NCBI GenBank assembly: GCA_015680685.1
Contig: MNCI01022538.1
Coordinates: forward strand, 1 to 27,537
Direction of reading: 5' to 3'
DNA length: 27,537 bases
Source of the DNA: Gnetum montanum
Lineage: Eukaryota; Streptophyta; Gnetopsida; Gnetales; Gnetaceae
Positions 9,653 to 21,007 of the stretch are shown piece after piece (the first letter of the stretch is position 1; every line of letters starts with the position of its first letter). Both the position numbers and the translations under genes were made by a program. Under the pieces are notes generated by a model. The model was not told the origin of the DNA. It ran no database searches and was given only the letters and a program-made list of their open reading frames with translations.

Positions 9653-10180
9653 GTGTTAAAGATTTTGATCCCACCATTACCCAAACGATGCTGTCAAGGT
9701 AGTGGTGTGAGCACTGTAATCACTTAAATTAATTCAATGAACAAAAGTTGCATTTAAGAAGGGTGAGTGATAAAAATGTAGGCTCTTAAAATTCAGGTTA
9801 GGGGACATGGAAGCATCCTGAAACATTTCAGGATGCAAGTAGGACATGCGGTATGTTATCGAAGGTACCAATCACAAACCTTCACTTTGTTATAGAACAC
9901 TTTCAAAATGTTTTACCATTCAAATTGCAATGCAGATTTTAAATAATATTTTAAGAATAATAAATTTATCCATAATTCTTAACACCTCAAAAAGGCTGAA
10001 TATCTTCGACAAACCTGCATCCTCATTGCGTCACATAATGTTAATAATAATAATAATAATAATAACCGCATGTCTTTCTCCATGTGTGTAGCGACACATT
10101 CTCCATTGTGTTTAGGATATGTGCGTACAGTCTAACGTCCCAGCTTCCCAGAACCTATGAAACGTTGTAATCTCTCAAGT
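9653..10180. other. Intergenic DNA with (TAA)8 microsatellite
   Basis: The only clear structure is a perfect TAA run at 10042-10065. The open frame that runs through it (9846-10091) has no recognisable protein features. I see nothing else in this stretch. Confidence 0.6.
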
Positions 10181-10319
10181 TCAAACTTCTTTTCCTTTTG
10201 GTGGATCTTTAAATCTTTAGTTTGCTAATTTGCTGTTGTAGGGAAATCAAACTTCTATTCTTTGTTATGAATCTTTAAATGTTTCGATGGCTAATTTGCT
10301 GATGTTGTACCTAGGAAGC
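10181..10319. repeat. Diverged tandem duplication of ~70 bp
   Basis: Two adjacent units, 10181-10246 and 10247 to about 10319, share TCAAACTTCT, ATCTTTAAAT and GCTAATTTGCTG in the same order. They differ by scattered substitutions and small indels. No function is apparent. Confidence 0.6.
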
Positions 10320-12096
10320 ATAAATTTTTACCCTCTTTGAATCAAACCTTTGCTGCTAGAGATTTTGTTTTGGAAAGCAAATTAGGTGTGAATGTTCTTA
10401 TTTCTTCTTGTGTGAAACTTGAAATACGTAAAAAATGAAGGATCGACAAGCAATTCTAAAGAAGAAGGGGGAGGGGGATGTCAATTTGAGATTTTCTTCC
10501 ATAGTCTTGTCTCTTGGGTTTTTGAACAAATTTTTTTTTTTTGTTTTCTCTTAATTTAGAACTTTATAATTCAATATTGCTTACTACAAGGAAATGGTAA
10601 TTACTTAGTAAGATTGGGTCCCAAAATTAACAACTCATCATTTACAAGGAAGGTCATGAACTCAATAATGGATTTTCAAACATGGACCATGGGTAGGAAA
10701 ATTGGAAATAATATTTACTCCCATGACATATAGTCAAATTCAAACTTTATAACTCAAGATTACTCACGAAAATGGAACCCATAACTTGAGCTTCTAAATT
10801 CAGAGTCTTATCACTAGGCTAATACATCATTATATGAAAATACATATTTTTTAACTATATATAATTAAATTCATAGGTTCAAGTCTTGGCTAGGAAAATA
10901 TAGGTCCCAACTCAATTTCAATGGGCTATGTTAATTACGTAATTATGTTTAAAGAAAAAAGAAAAAGAGGAATTTTGAAGCTAATCCAATAGATCTAGAG
11001 CATCTTAGTGGACATAAGAGTTATATATTAAAATTTCTATATTAAAAAAAATAGAAATTCTAAAACTAGTCCAAGAGATCTAGAGGGTCTTATTGGACTT
11101 GAGAGTTATATAAAAAAAATTTTGTATTAAGAGAAAAAAAAAGGAATTGTTAAATTGGTCTAACAGATCTACAAGATCTTGTTGGATGTAAATAAAAAAT
11201 TCAGCATTAGTTTTAGTTTACAATTATTTTCATACTATTTTGTGAATAACTAATGTTAAAACATTTATAACTCAATCTTACCCAAAAATTTGAGACCCAT
11301 AACTTAAGAGTTACTAAATTAAAAGTCTTATGATTTGAAAGCTCCAAGTCATGGTTTTGATTTTGGTGGGCAATGCTAAGTTATGAAACTAAAACTGAAA
11401 TTTCTACTTACATAGACTAAGACCCCTTGGATCTATTGAACCAGATTTACAATTCCTTTGATGAAATTTTTTAAACTTACAACTCATTACTACCTAATAG
11501 AATTGAACCTAGGACATGGGGTTACCAAGAATGAAGTAAAAGTTATAAAAGTTCTAATTGGACTATATATCTTGGTTTCCAAAATAGACACACAATTTTG
11601 GCTACTAAAACTTGCATAGAATGTAAAGTGCCTTTCAAGTGTGACTCAAATTAGCAACCTCTTTCCTATAAATCTTTATAATATAATGACTTAACCACTT
11701 AAACAACCTTTCAATATATAGTGAACATGATTTATTAGGAAAACATAATTATGCTTCAAATGTGATTCAAATTGGCAATCTTCTACCTGCAAATCCTTGT
11801 TCAATAATGAGCTAAGCACTTGATCCACCTCTTCTTGGCCAAGTAATTGATTATATCATTCCATGAAAAGTGTTATGTAGATAATGAGAGGTAGATTTGG
11901 TGGTTTCTCAACAAAGTATTATGTAGGCAAAAGGTAAAAAATATTGGTTACACATGTGGCTCATGTTCTAACTAAGTTCAGAATTATATATAGTCACATA
12001 GTCTTATGTTTTTATGGTAAGATTCTTGATTTGAAAACTACAAGCTATAGGTTCAAATCTGATGTGTAACATTGAGTTATAAAGCTCTATTGACTT
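10320..12096. repeat. AT-rich DNA with diverged repeated modules
   Basis: No gene or transposon protein is visible. Two similar stretches, about 10745-10820 and 11259-11340, share TTTATAACTCAA, CCCATAACTT and AGTCTTAT in order. Two others, about 11325-11395 and 12030-12085, share GATTTGAAA followed by GTTCAAATCT or GTTTTGATTTT-like text and AGTTAT. Short B-box-like phrases (GGTTCAAATCT, GGTTCAAGTCT) recur. They may be decayed SINE or satellite-like modules, but I cannot assign a family. Confidence 0.35.
10971..11215. repeat. Three diverged tandem units of ~70-90 bp
   Basis: Units begin at about 10971, 11055 and 11145. Each contains an AGATCTA core (AATAGATCTAGAG, AAGAGATCTAGAG, AACAGATCTACAAG), then CTTAGTGGA, CTTATTGGA or CTTGTTGGA, then an A/T-rich tail. 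No open frame spans them. Confidence 0.6.
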
Positions 12097-12868
12097 TGAT
12101 GAGCTGCGATATCGCATATGCGATATTGCGTCCTACCTCATCTTCTATAAATAAGAGGTGGCGCCCTTGGTTCCACATAGTTAGACTTAGACCCTTAGCC
12201 AGATTCTTGTAGTTTTGTTATTTTAGAGTTAGAATTATTTATGTGTGCCCACAGTAGGAGTCATAGAGTGAACGGATCTTTATTCGAGCAATTTGTACCT
12301 GAGCACAATTTTGTGTACGACAATAAAGACAAACTTTATGATAAACCTTGCAACATACAGATTAAGCTAATTAGTAATTAATGTTTTTTTAATGCTTTTC
12401 TAGTTAATTAATATCTTTCTCAACCTTCAACACCCTTAGTTAAATACACTCAGTATGACCACTTCGAGCATGCATGTAGCGCTTGGTAACCTAATAACGA
12501 TTGGCGTTTGGTAATCCCAGTAGCATTGCACTGGTTCAGGATGTGTACGGCAAGTGGGAATGGATATTGGTGTTAGGAACATTTAGAACTTAGTTAATGA
12601 ATAGTTACTGTACGTTAGTTACTTAGTTCTCTCTCCCTTTCCTTTATTAGAAAAAGATATAAAAAGACAAAAAGCTATAAAAATCATATCCATCAAGCTT
12701 ACTTAACCATACAATCGTGAAAATACAAGTAAGTTTGGGAAGACAATGATTGATTAACCTTGAGTGTTCCATTAAGACGCATAAGCACTTAGTCCTTGGA
12801 GTTCAACCAGATCATGTGACATGCTCGTATTCGTATGGTTGAGTGTAGGGATACCTTGCCACTCATCA
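12097..12868 (+). repeat. 5' LTR of element 3 (772 bp)
   Basis: It begins TGATGAG (12097-12103) and ends CTCATCA (12862-12868). GATATC at 12108 and degenerate GATATT at 12122 (14-bp spacing) precede the TATA-like TCTATAAATA at 12144-12153, so U3 is about 49 bp. AATAAA at 12322-12327 is a candidate polyadenylation signal conserved in all the LTRs where that region is present. The twin motif lies at 12481-12520. It aligns with the element 1 5' LTR at roughly 90% by eye over its U5. Confidence 0.88.
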
Positions 12869-12888
12869 TTAGCACCGTTGTCAGGGAC
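12869..12888 (+). other. Primer-binding site of element 3
   Basis: TTAGCACCGTTGTCAGGGAC starts immediately after the LTR end. It corresponds to the sites at 5783-5801 and 20989-21007 on the minus strand. The similarity to a tRNA-Asp 3'-end complement is from memory of Athila-like elements. Confidence 0.65.
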
Positions 12889-13012
12889 TTAGTTGTTTGT
12901 GCGCTACGTATAACATAGGAAATCATTCATATCGTTGGAACATTAGAACGAACCCTTAGGGTTAATCAAAGAAAGACAAGATAATGGTACATCACACACT
13001 GAACAAGATAAG

Positions 13013-15259
13013 ATGTCTTCTTCTTCAGATAAGAGCACTTCATCGTCTAGGACTAACACAAGAGGTAGTCGACAGCATAATACACATAACCAGAATCCAT
13101 CAATTCCTCAATAGTTTCATGTGGTATATACTCATCCTAATGAGTATGTACCTGATTTCACCTTTATTCTCCACCAAGATGAACAACTACGTTGGAGAGA
13201 CTTGGAAGGTAACATAGTGTTGCCTCTAGACCGATCAGTCCCCAACATGCTCCTTCATGCTCTCTCATGAATAGGCATGCCACTTTTATATGTAGAATAT
13301 GTTGCATGTGATCATGACACAAGGGACTATCATCCCACAGAAGCACAATGTGAAAGGGACTTGCAATAGGAGAGATGCCACACATCCTTGAAGGGTAAAT
13401 GGCCCCATGACGCTCTGCACATTTTGAGCGAAATTGAGGATGGTGAACCTGCTCTAATAGGTTATTCACAAAATGATGTTCCTCCTCCTAACAAGGGTCA
13501 AGAGGTAGTGTATCAGAACCTCCACTCCACTATTCAAAACCCTGATTCTGATACCCATGAACACGAAGTGTTCAACAAAGGAACACAAACACACGATAAG
13601 GGTGGACATTCTGATCGTGATCACGATCGAGGCCAAGACCACCGAAGAGAAGGTAGAAAACACTGTCATGACGATGGTTCTCCTTCTTCTTCACCTTCAT
13701 CATCACCTTCACCCTCTCCTTTAGTTTCTGGACACAGTCATAGGGAAACCAATCGTGAGGATAAGGAAAAACAAAGTGAAAAACATCGACGAGACAGTTA
13801 AGAATGAGGATGAGGGAACTCTAAGGAATCAAGGCATAGAAGAAGGGAGAGTAGGGAACCATGTAGACACCATAGAAACTATGAACAAGATGATCACGAA
13901 GAACCCCTACTCGCAACTAGAATCATGCTAGATATAACGGAGGCCGTAAGAGTTCCAACAAGGCATCAAAAGAATAGTAGGATCAAGAGGTTAGACATGA
14001 ACAACATCCCATGATTTGAAGGGGGATACAATGTTGATCCTCAAAATCATTTACAAGCATTCCACGATGCATGTTCCTTGAAAAACATAGAAAACGAATG
14101 GCAAAAACTGAAGTTTTTGCCAAGGACACTAGTGAAAGAAGTTGAAAGCTAGTACTGGTCATTAGAATCAAAATCCATTCAGAGGTGGAGTACAATGTTA
14201 AAAATATCAATGATAAGTACCAAACATTCTCCCGAGTGTCTAACCTGTGGAAGCAAATCCAAGGATGGAAGCAAGAAAATCATGAACCCTTGAATGCTAC
14301 CATGGGCTACTATTATGCACTGTTACATCATTGCCCTGGCCATGGTTATTCACAGTGGGATCAACTACACCATCTCATGGATGGACTTAGGCATGAAATA
14401 AGAAAAACCCTTGGGACGTATGCCCAAGGAAGGTTATTGGAGCTTAGGTCTCATCAAATTCATAGATTGCTAGAGTAAGTAGCCAAAGAAGAAGGTGAAC
14501 TATGAAAGAGAGAAAGTGTGGAAGAATATAACCAAGATCCTTTCCTTCGAAAAAGGGGAGTGAGGTTTTTTCAGGAGGAAAAGAGTCACCACTCAAAGAG
14601 ATGGTGAATAGAAAAACTTTGCCTCTCCAAAAGTTAACAATACAAGTATCGGGAAAGGTAGAACAAATGTGGACTCCCTAGATAGTAGGTTTGAAACTGT
14701 TCTTAAAATTGTAGAGGATTCTAGCGAGTGAGGTAGTGACCATGACAAAAAGAAAAAGAGAGAAGTGGAAAATGCACATAACAAGGGTAAGGGAAAAATG
14801 GCCATCACAGAAGAGGTTGTTGATTCAGACATAGATAATGATGGTGGATGCGAGATATGCCAATATGACCATCAAAAGGGATGTTGCCCAGTGATCTCAC
14901 ATCTACAAGAGTATGGGGTGTATGCACTCAACCCATGACTAAATAAATGGCAAACACCCTAACGGTTACCTTATCCCCAAGGTAACCCAAGGTAGTTCCA
15001 CCAACCTTCAACATATTATCCAAGTCGAACTCCACCACAACCCGTTGAGCAACATCAATGGTGGAAATACCCACAGTCATGGGGGATGCCACCACTAAGG
15101 CAACAATACCCCTACTGGCAACCTGATCCATATGGCTACTACGTGCAGCATCCAATCTCTCCACATGACTCTGTTAGTCATGTTATACCACAACATCACT
15201 ACCAAGCCCATGAGTATTATAGAACTCCTTCTCCTAGGGAAGATAACCCACAAACATAC
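13013..15259 (+). pseudogene. gag remnant of element 3, 5' part
   Basis: The start at 13013 (MSSSSDKST) matches the gag starts of the other copies. The N-terminal part carries TAG/TGA stops (near 13111, 13267 and 13366) where sister copies mostly have Gln codons. An open segment to 13801 holds a charged HSDRDHDRGQDHRREG region and a serine-proline run (about 13675-13730). The capsid-like domain (DPQNHLQAFH about 14035-14065; HHCPGHGYSQWDQLHHL about 14327-14380) loses frame near 14193 by one base relative to element 1. A cysteine motif C-x2-C-x3-H-x3-C lies at 14849-14884. More single-base deletions occur near 14580 and 14675. The gag is split by element 2 at 15259. Confidence 0.82.
15255..15259. 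other. Left target-site duplication CATAC of element 2
   Basis: CATAC abuts the LTR start TGATGAG at 15260 and recurs at 21816-21820, just after the other LTR. The uninterrupted homologue in element 1 has a single CATACCATCC at this point, which confirms the insertion. Confidence 0.93.
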
Positions 15260-16033
15260 TGATGAGTGGAGAGGTACCCCTACATTCAACCATATGAATA
15301 TGAGCATTTCACGCACAATCCAGTCAAACTCTGTAGACGGGCTAGTTGTGGTATCTAGACAGTTATCCTTAGGTCGTAGTTCGTTGTCTTTCCATCTGGA
15401 CTAGTGTTAACTTTGTCACGTATGGTTTTATCTAGAGTGAGGTGTATGATGTGTTTCTATGCTAATGGTACTCTTGAGTTTAATGAAAGGTAATATCAAC
15501 TAAGCTAAGAGATGAAGGATGAGAGAGAATCTAAACTAGCCTAAGTGCGATGAGCATCTATTCCTTAATCATCTGTATACATCTTGAACTTTGTGCATGA
15601 CTACCACTGGGATTACCAAGTGCATGGCTTAAGTATGCTACTGGGTTACCAAGTAGTCATAGTTAAATGCTCGTGATTAAGTCGTACTCATTCTATGTTA
15701 CTAGGAGATAAGGGTGAAGAGAGATTAATTATCCAGGAAAGCATTTAAACATTTAACAATAATTAAATCCTATTTAGCTTAGTCCAGATGCTGCAAGGTT
15801 TATCAAAAAGTTTGTCTTTATTTTAGTACACAAATGTGTGCTCAGGTACAATTTTCTCGAATAAAGATCTGTTTACTTTAAGACTCCTACTATAGGCACA
15901 TAGAAATTATTCTAACTCTAGAATGGTAAAACTGCTATAGTTTGGCTAAGGGTCTAACTCTAGATGTGTGAATAAGGGAAAGCCGCCTCTTATTTATAGA
16001 TGTTTCGATGGGCCACGATATCGTGGCTCATCA
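15260..16033 (-). repeat. 3' LTR of element 2 (774 bp)
   Basis: The boundaries TGATGAG (15260-15266) and CTCATCA (16027-16033) are intact. A TATA-like box lies at 15991-16000, only 34 bp from the LTR start, with a single GATATC at 16017-16022 between them. The candidate AATAAA signal is at 15817-15822 on the minus strand, and the twin motif at about 15607-15653. Confidence 0.9.
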
Positions 16034-17500
16034 TACCCCCATGACTGAATGAAAACTTGTCCTCGAGTTTCTTACAAAATATTGGGAAGGTATGGGATTA
16101 TTAACTTGAATGACACTAATGATGAATGGGGTGACATGTGAACGGATCATCATTATAGTACATGACAAGATTAGTGTTCATGAAAACAAGAGTGAACACT
16201 ATATACATTTGACATCCAGCCTTATTCGGTAGCTGAGAGAGAAGAGAGAAGAGAGAGAGAAAAGAAGAAGTCACTTAATAAGAATGCCAGTGGGTCCTCC
16301 TCAAAGTAGGCTTATTCCCTTAATGCCCTAACAATCCTACATTCAAAGAGTCTGTAGGCTCTAGGAATGCCATTTGGAAACAAGACTTAAACTCTTAACC
16401 ACAAAAGTTTACCAAAAAGAAAACAATGCATCGACCAAAATATGGACTATTGATACAACTGGCAATGAGGTGAAAAATGGAGAAAGAATGATGGAAAGAA
16501 GAGAATGGAATAGAATCTCAAGAACAAGGTGATGTACAGCCCCTTGTGTAGTTATGGTTAATGTGACTTAGTAGATCTCATTCCAAATCCAGCCTCAAAC
16601 AATCCACATTTAGTGACTTCGCATTAATACACTTGGCCAATCCATCCACTTGAAGTAGCAAGAATGCTTCTATCAAAGAGTCACCACCATTCTAACAAAA
16701 TGAAAAAGGAGTAAGTAGGAAGCAAGGAAGGGCCTTAGTTAGAGGAAACATTTTTATTTAGTTCCATAACCAGTGCTTGTAGCCTAGATGATTATTTCTC
16801 CTAAGGGGTGTGCTTTGAATTCTCACTATTTTTTTTTTGCGTGAGAACCACACCATGCAAAGACTTATTATTTTTATTAGCTCAGCTTCCCAATAATGGA
16901 GCAATGTCAGAATGGTAAGGAAAACTCAAGAAGAAAACATCCAAGCACCCAAGAGAATGGCTAGCACAAATGCACCAAATCCCCTTGAAGTCACACCCTT
17001 TTCAATTCTTGAGTCCTTCCTTAGTTTGAGAAATGCCGAGTCACCGATTCGTTGATAGTTCTCATTTTTTAAGGAAAGGGACTGTACACTTCCAAGCCAA
17101 GAGAGACCATAGAAATTCATGGATGTATGGATGATGTGGACTCATTTCATGTTATATCAAAAGAACCATACCTTAGTATCAACATTATAACTCAAAGGTA
17201 AAAACCAAACATTAGCAATCAATGGAATACAATTCATACCATCTTTAGGAGCACTTATTAGGTGAAAAAATTAACAAAATAAATACACACACAAATAAAA
17301 GAAAAATTATGAACAATTTTGCAAAAAAAAAAAAAACAAGAAAAGTTAAAGGAATTTGCAAAAAAAAAATGTGTAAAACAAAAAATTAAAAAAGAACTGA
17401 AGGCCTTGATTGATCAGCATAGGTGGCCATCTCTCTCATGACTAAGTTGGAAGGGTGAGATCCAAAATAATGAGTGAGATTGTCCTTTCTTTGATGTGTA
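16034..17500 (-). other. 3' noncoding region of element 2
   Basis: It starts with the candidate polypurine tract (TACCCCCATG on the plus strand, 16034-16043). It lacks about 470 bp found in elements 1 and 3, with the junction at about 16270. It contains an A-rich stretch at about 17270-17395, T-rich on the coding strand, that matches 25846-25990 of element 3. A 64-codon open frame at 16926-17120 ends in a hydrophobic stretch but is frameshifted in element 3 and missing in element 1, so I do not call it a gene. Confidence 0.65.
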
Positions 17501-18320
17501 ATGTGCATTGACTATTCTAGATTCATAGTAAGGTTTGGTCTATTGCACATTAACTAGTATTCTCCTATCGAAGCATTTGTTTGAATCTTTTAGGAGTTTC
17601 CAACTTCCCCCAATTGATGCTTTCAGGTTAAGGGTTGGAAGTTGGTAACACTCTTGCTCCAGTGCATCTATGCTTTCTACGTGGGTGCAAGTTGGTCCCC
17701 CAGTTAGTTCCATGCATGTTGGTGACATGCTCTCCTAATCAGCTATCAACCACTGGGTGTCTTCTTATTGTGTGGTTGCTACATATAGGCACTTGTGTAT
17801 GTTAATTCCTTGGGCATACTGGTTGCATGTAGGCAATGTTGAACATTCTTGTATGCAATCACACCCTGTATCACTGTATGTGATGCATGGAACTTTCTTC
17901 TTCTTGATCTTACCAAAAGCTTTTTCCTTAGATATTTTTAGGGAAATATTGTGGATTCCTAGGCATGTATTTATGGTACTTAGCCATGCCCTTCCCATTA
18001 TTATTGGGAAGTCCCCTTTGTCATTATTTACTTGTATCACTAGGAAATTGGCTAGGTATGACCAACCACACACAATGGTAATGATGTCCTTCACCATTCC
18101 CAAAGGAACAGTGATGGATTGGTCAGCCAGCTCTAAGTGAATATTACTCTTCTTTAGTGGAGGTAGGTTCTAGGCTTTATACATCTCCTGTGATATTAAG
18201 TTGAATCCAAAACCTAAGTCCAGAAGAGCTTTACATGGTTCATTCCCAGCAACTTGGAGATAAATTAAAGGACTTCCAAGATTAGAGAATTTTCTAGGAA
18301 GGTGGCCCTCCTTAATCTAG
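17501..18320 (-). pseudogene. Protease remnant fused to pol C-terminus (element 2)
   Basis: The protease open segment at 17765-18103 contains GRAWLST and the lysine-rich GKIKKKKVPCITY, as in the other copies. A stop at 17765-17767 separates it from a segment in the same frame (17540-17728). That segment runs to SNKC and then directly into ILVNVQ, part of the integrase C-terminal tail seen in element 3 (LLVNVQ near 25676-25690). The whole of RT, RNase H and most of INT is missing at this in-frame joint (about 17570). Upstream, near the active-site motif (about 18215-18235), the frame carries substitutions and stops. Non-functional. Confidence 0.8.
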
Positions 18321-20861
18321 TCAGTGATGACATGTGTTAGCATAACTGTGTGCATTGATCTCTATTTTAGGTTTGAAGCGATCTCTGAAGTCTTATTTTA
18401 TGGAGGAGCATTCAGAGGCTCAACCGCTTGTGGTTGTGAGAGCTTGATTAGAATGTTGGTTCTGAAAAAAGATCTTTTCTTTGTACGGTTGTCAGAACCA
18501 GTAGCGGTTTGAAGGTTTACAGCTCTCGTAGCATTGCGTTGCTGCGGTTGAGTGGGAAGTTCCCCTTGCATTGTTGGAGCAGGTGGTAATGGAGCTATCG
18601 ATGTGAGAGTGATGGATGGATTTGGAGGATGGTATGTATGTGGTGTGTCTCTCTTAGGAGAAGGAGTCCTGTAATACTCCTGAGCTTGGTAGTGACATTG
18701 TGGTGTCACATGACCAACAGAGTCATGTGGAGAGATTGGCTGCTGCACGTAGTAGCCATATGGATCTGGTTACTGGTAAGGGTATTTTTGCCATGGTGGT
18801 GGCATCCCCCATGACTATGGGTATTTCCACTACTGGTGTTTCTCAATAGGTTGTGGCAGAGTTCCACTTGGATAATATGTTAATGGTTGGTGAAACTACT
18901 TGGTAACCACTAGGGTGCTTGCCATTTGTTAAATCATGGGTTAAGTGCATATATCCTAGACTCTTGCAGATGTGAGATTACTGGGCAACATCCCTTAGGA
19001 TGGTCATACTGGAATATCTCACATTCACCATCATTGTTTGTATCAAAATCCACAACCTCTTTGATGATAGCCACTTTACCCTTACCTTTGTTATGTGCAT
19101 GGTCCAAATCCCTCTTTTTCTGTTTTTCATAGTCACTACTTTGCTCCTTAGACTCCTCTACAATTTTTAGAATGGTTTCAAATCTACTATCTAAAGAGTC
19201 CCACATTTGATCTACCTTTTTTGACACTTCTTTTGTTAATTTTTGCAGCGGCAAGGTTTTCCTATGCACCATCTCTTCGAGTGGTGACTCTTCCTCCTCC
19301 TCACAGAATCTCACTCCCCTTTTTTGGAGGGAAGGATCACGGTTGTACTCTTCCACACTTTCTCTTTTACATAGATCTCCTTCTTCCTTGGTTACTTGCT
19401 CCAAAAATCTATGGACCTGATGGACCCTAAGCTCTGATAATCTCCCTTGGGCATACGTTCCAAGGGTTCTCCTGGTTTCATGCCTAAGTCCATCTACGAG
19501 ATGGTGTAGTTGATCCTGTTTTGTGTAACCATGGCCTAGGCAATGATGTAACAATGCATAATATCAGCCCATGGCAGCATCCAAGGGTTCATGACTTCCC
19601 TACTTCCATCCTTGGATTTTCTTTCATAGGTTGGACACCCGAGAGTACATTTGATACTTATCATTAAACAGTTCTAGCATCGTACTCCACCTCGAATGGA
19701 TTCTGGTTCTAAGGACCGGTACTAGCTTTTTGCTTCTTTTACCAGTGTCCTTGGGGACAACTTTAGTTTTCTCCATTCATTCTCAATGTTTTGCAAGGCA
19801 CATGCATCATGAAATGCTTATAAGTGGTTTTGAGGATCAACGTTGTATCCCCCCTCAAATCATGGGATATTATTCATGTCTAACCTCTTGATCCTGCTAT
19901 CTTTTTGGTGCTTTGTAGGAATTCTTATGACCTCTGTGATGTCTAACATGCTTTGGGTTGTAAGTAGGTGTTCTTCATGGTCATTTCTTTCATAGCATCT
20001 GTGATGTCTATGTGGTTCCCTACTCTCCCTTCTTCTATTTTATAATTTTCTAGAGTGCCCTCATCCTTGTTCCCGACTCTCTCATTGAGGTTTCTCACTT
20101 TGCTTACCCTTATCCTCATGATTAGGTTCCTTATGACTACATCATGATAATGAAGGAGAGAATGAATGTGACGATGAATGTGAAGAAGAAGGAGGACCAT
20201 CGCCATGACGATGTTCCCTAACTTCTCTTTTTTGGTCTTGGCCTCAATCGTGATGACGATCAGAATGGCCACCCTTATCATGTGTTTGTGTTCCCTCATT
20301 GAACACTTGATGTTTATGGAGATCAAAACTAGGGTTGTGAGTTATGGAGTGAAGGTTCTGATACACCACCTCCTCACCATCGTTAGGAGGGGAAACATCA
20401 TTTTGTGGAGAACCTATTGAAATAGGTTTACCACCCTCAATTTCACTTAATACGGGTGGAGTGTTATGGGGTCCTTTGCCCTTCAACGATGTATAGTATC
20501 TCTCTTGTTGCAAGTCTCTTTGATGTTGTGATTCTGTGGGATAGTAGTCCCTTTCATTGTGCTCGCATGCAATGTATTCTACATATAACTGTGACATGCT
20601 TATTCATGCGAGAGCATGAAGAAGCATGTTGGGGACTGCTTGGTCTGGAGGCAACACTATGTTACCCTCCAAGTCTCTCCAACGTAGTTGTTCATCTTGA
20701 TGAAGAATAAAGGTATAGTCAGGTACATATTCATCATGATGAATATATACCACTCAGAATTGTTGAGGCACTGGTGGATCTTGGTTACATGTGTTGTGCC
20801 ACCAATTGTCTCTTGTGTGAGTCCTAGGTAGTGAAGTGCTTTTGTGTGAAGAAGAAGACAT
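18321..20861 (-). pseudogene. gag remnant of element 2
   Basis: The start at 20861 (MSSSSHKST) lies after the primer-binding site. Open segments are 20244-20597 (N-terminal part with GTQTHDKGGHSD), 18934-19554 (end of the capsid-like domain, charged helix and cysteine motif at 18988-19023) and 18398-18748 (proline-rich linker to protease). In the cysteine motif the second Cys is Phe (CEIFQYDH). Several Trp and Gln codons have become stops. A frameshift lies near the RRWSTML-like site at about 19695. The order and spacing match gag of elements 1 and 3. Confidence 0.82.
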
Positions 20862-20988
20862 TTTTGTCTTATTTGGTGTGCTTTTTACCATTATCTTATT
20901 TTTATTTTGATCAACCCTAAGGGTTCATTCTAGCTTCCCAATGATATGGATGATCTCCTATGTTCTATGTAGCACACAAACAACTAAG

Positions 20989-21007
20989 TCGCCAACAACG
21001 GTGCCAA
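20989..21007 (-). other. Primer-binding site of element 2
   Basis: On the minus strand TTGGCACCGTTGTTGGCGAC follows the LTR end, and the plus-strand CAACTAAGTC flank is the same as in element 1. It is the copy closest to TGGCACCGTTG. Confidence 0.7.

Noticed and set aside
9846-10091. 81-codon open frame across the TAA run
   Set aside because: Much of its end is translated microsatellite; no protein features.
16926-17120. Small minus-strand open frame with a hydrophobic end, possible env-like remnant
   Set aside because: The matching region in element 3 (about 26148-26340) has a 2-base length difference that breaks the frame, and element 1 lacks most of it.
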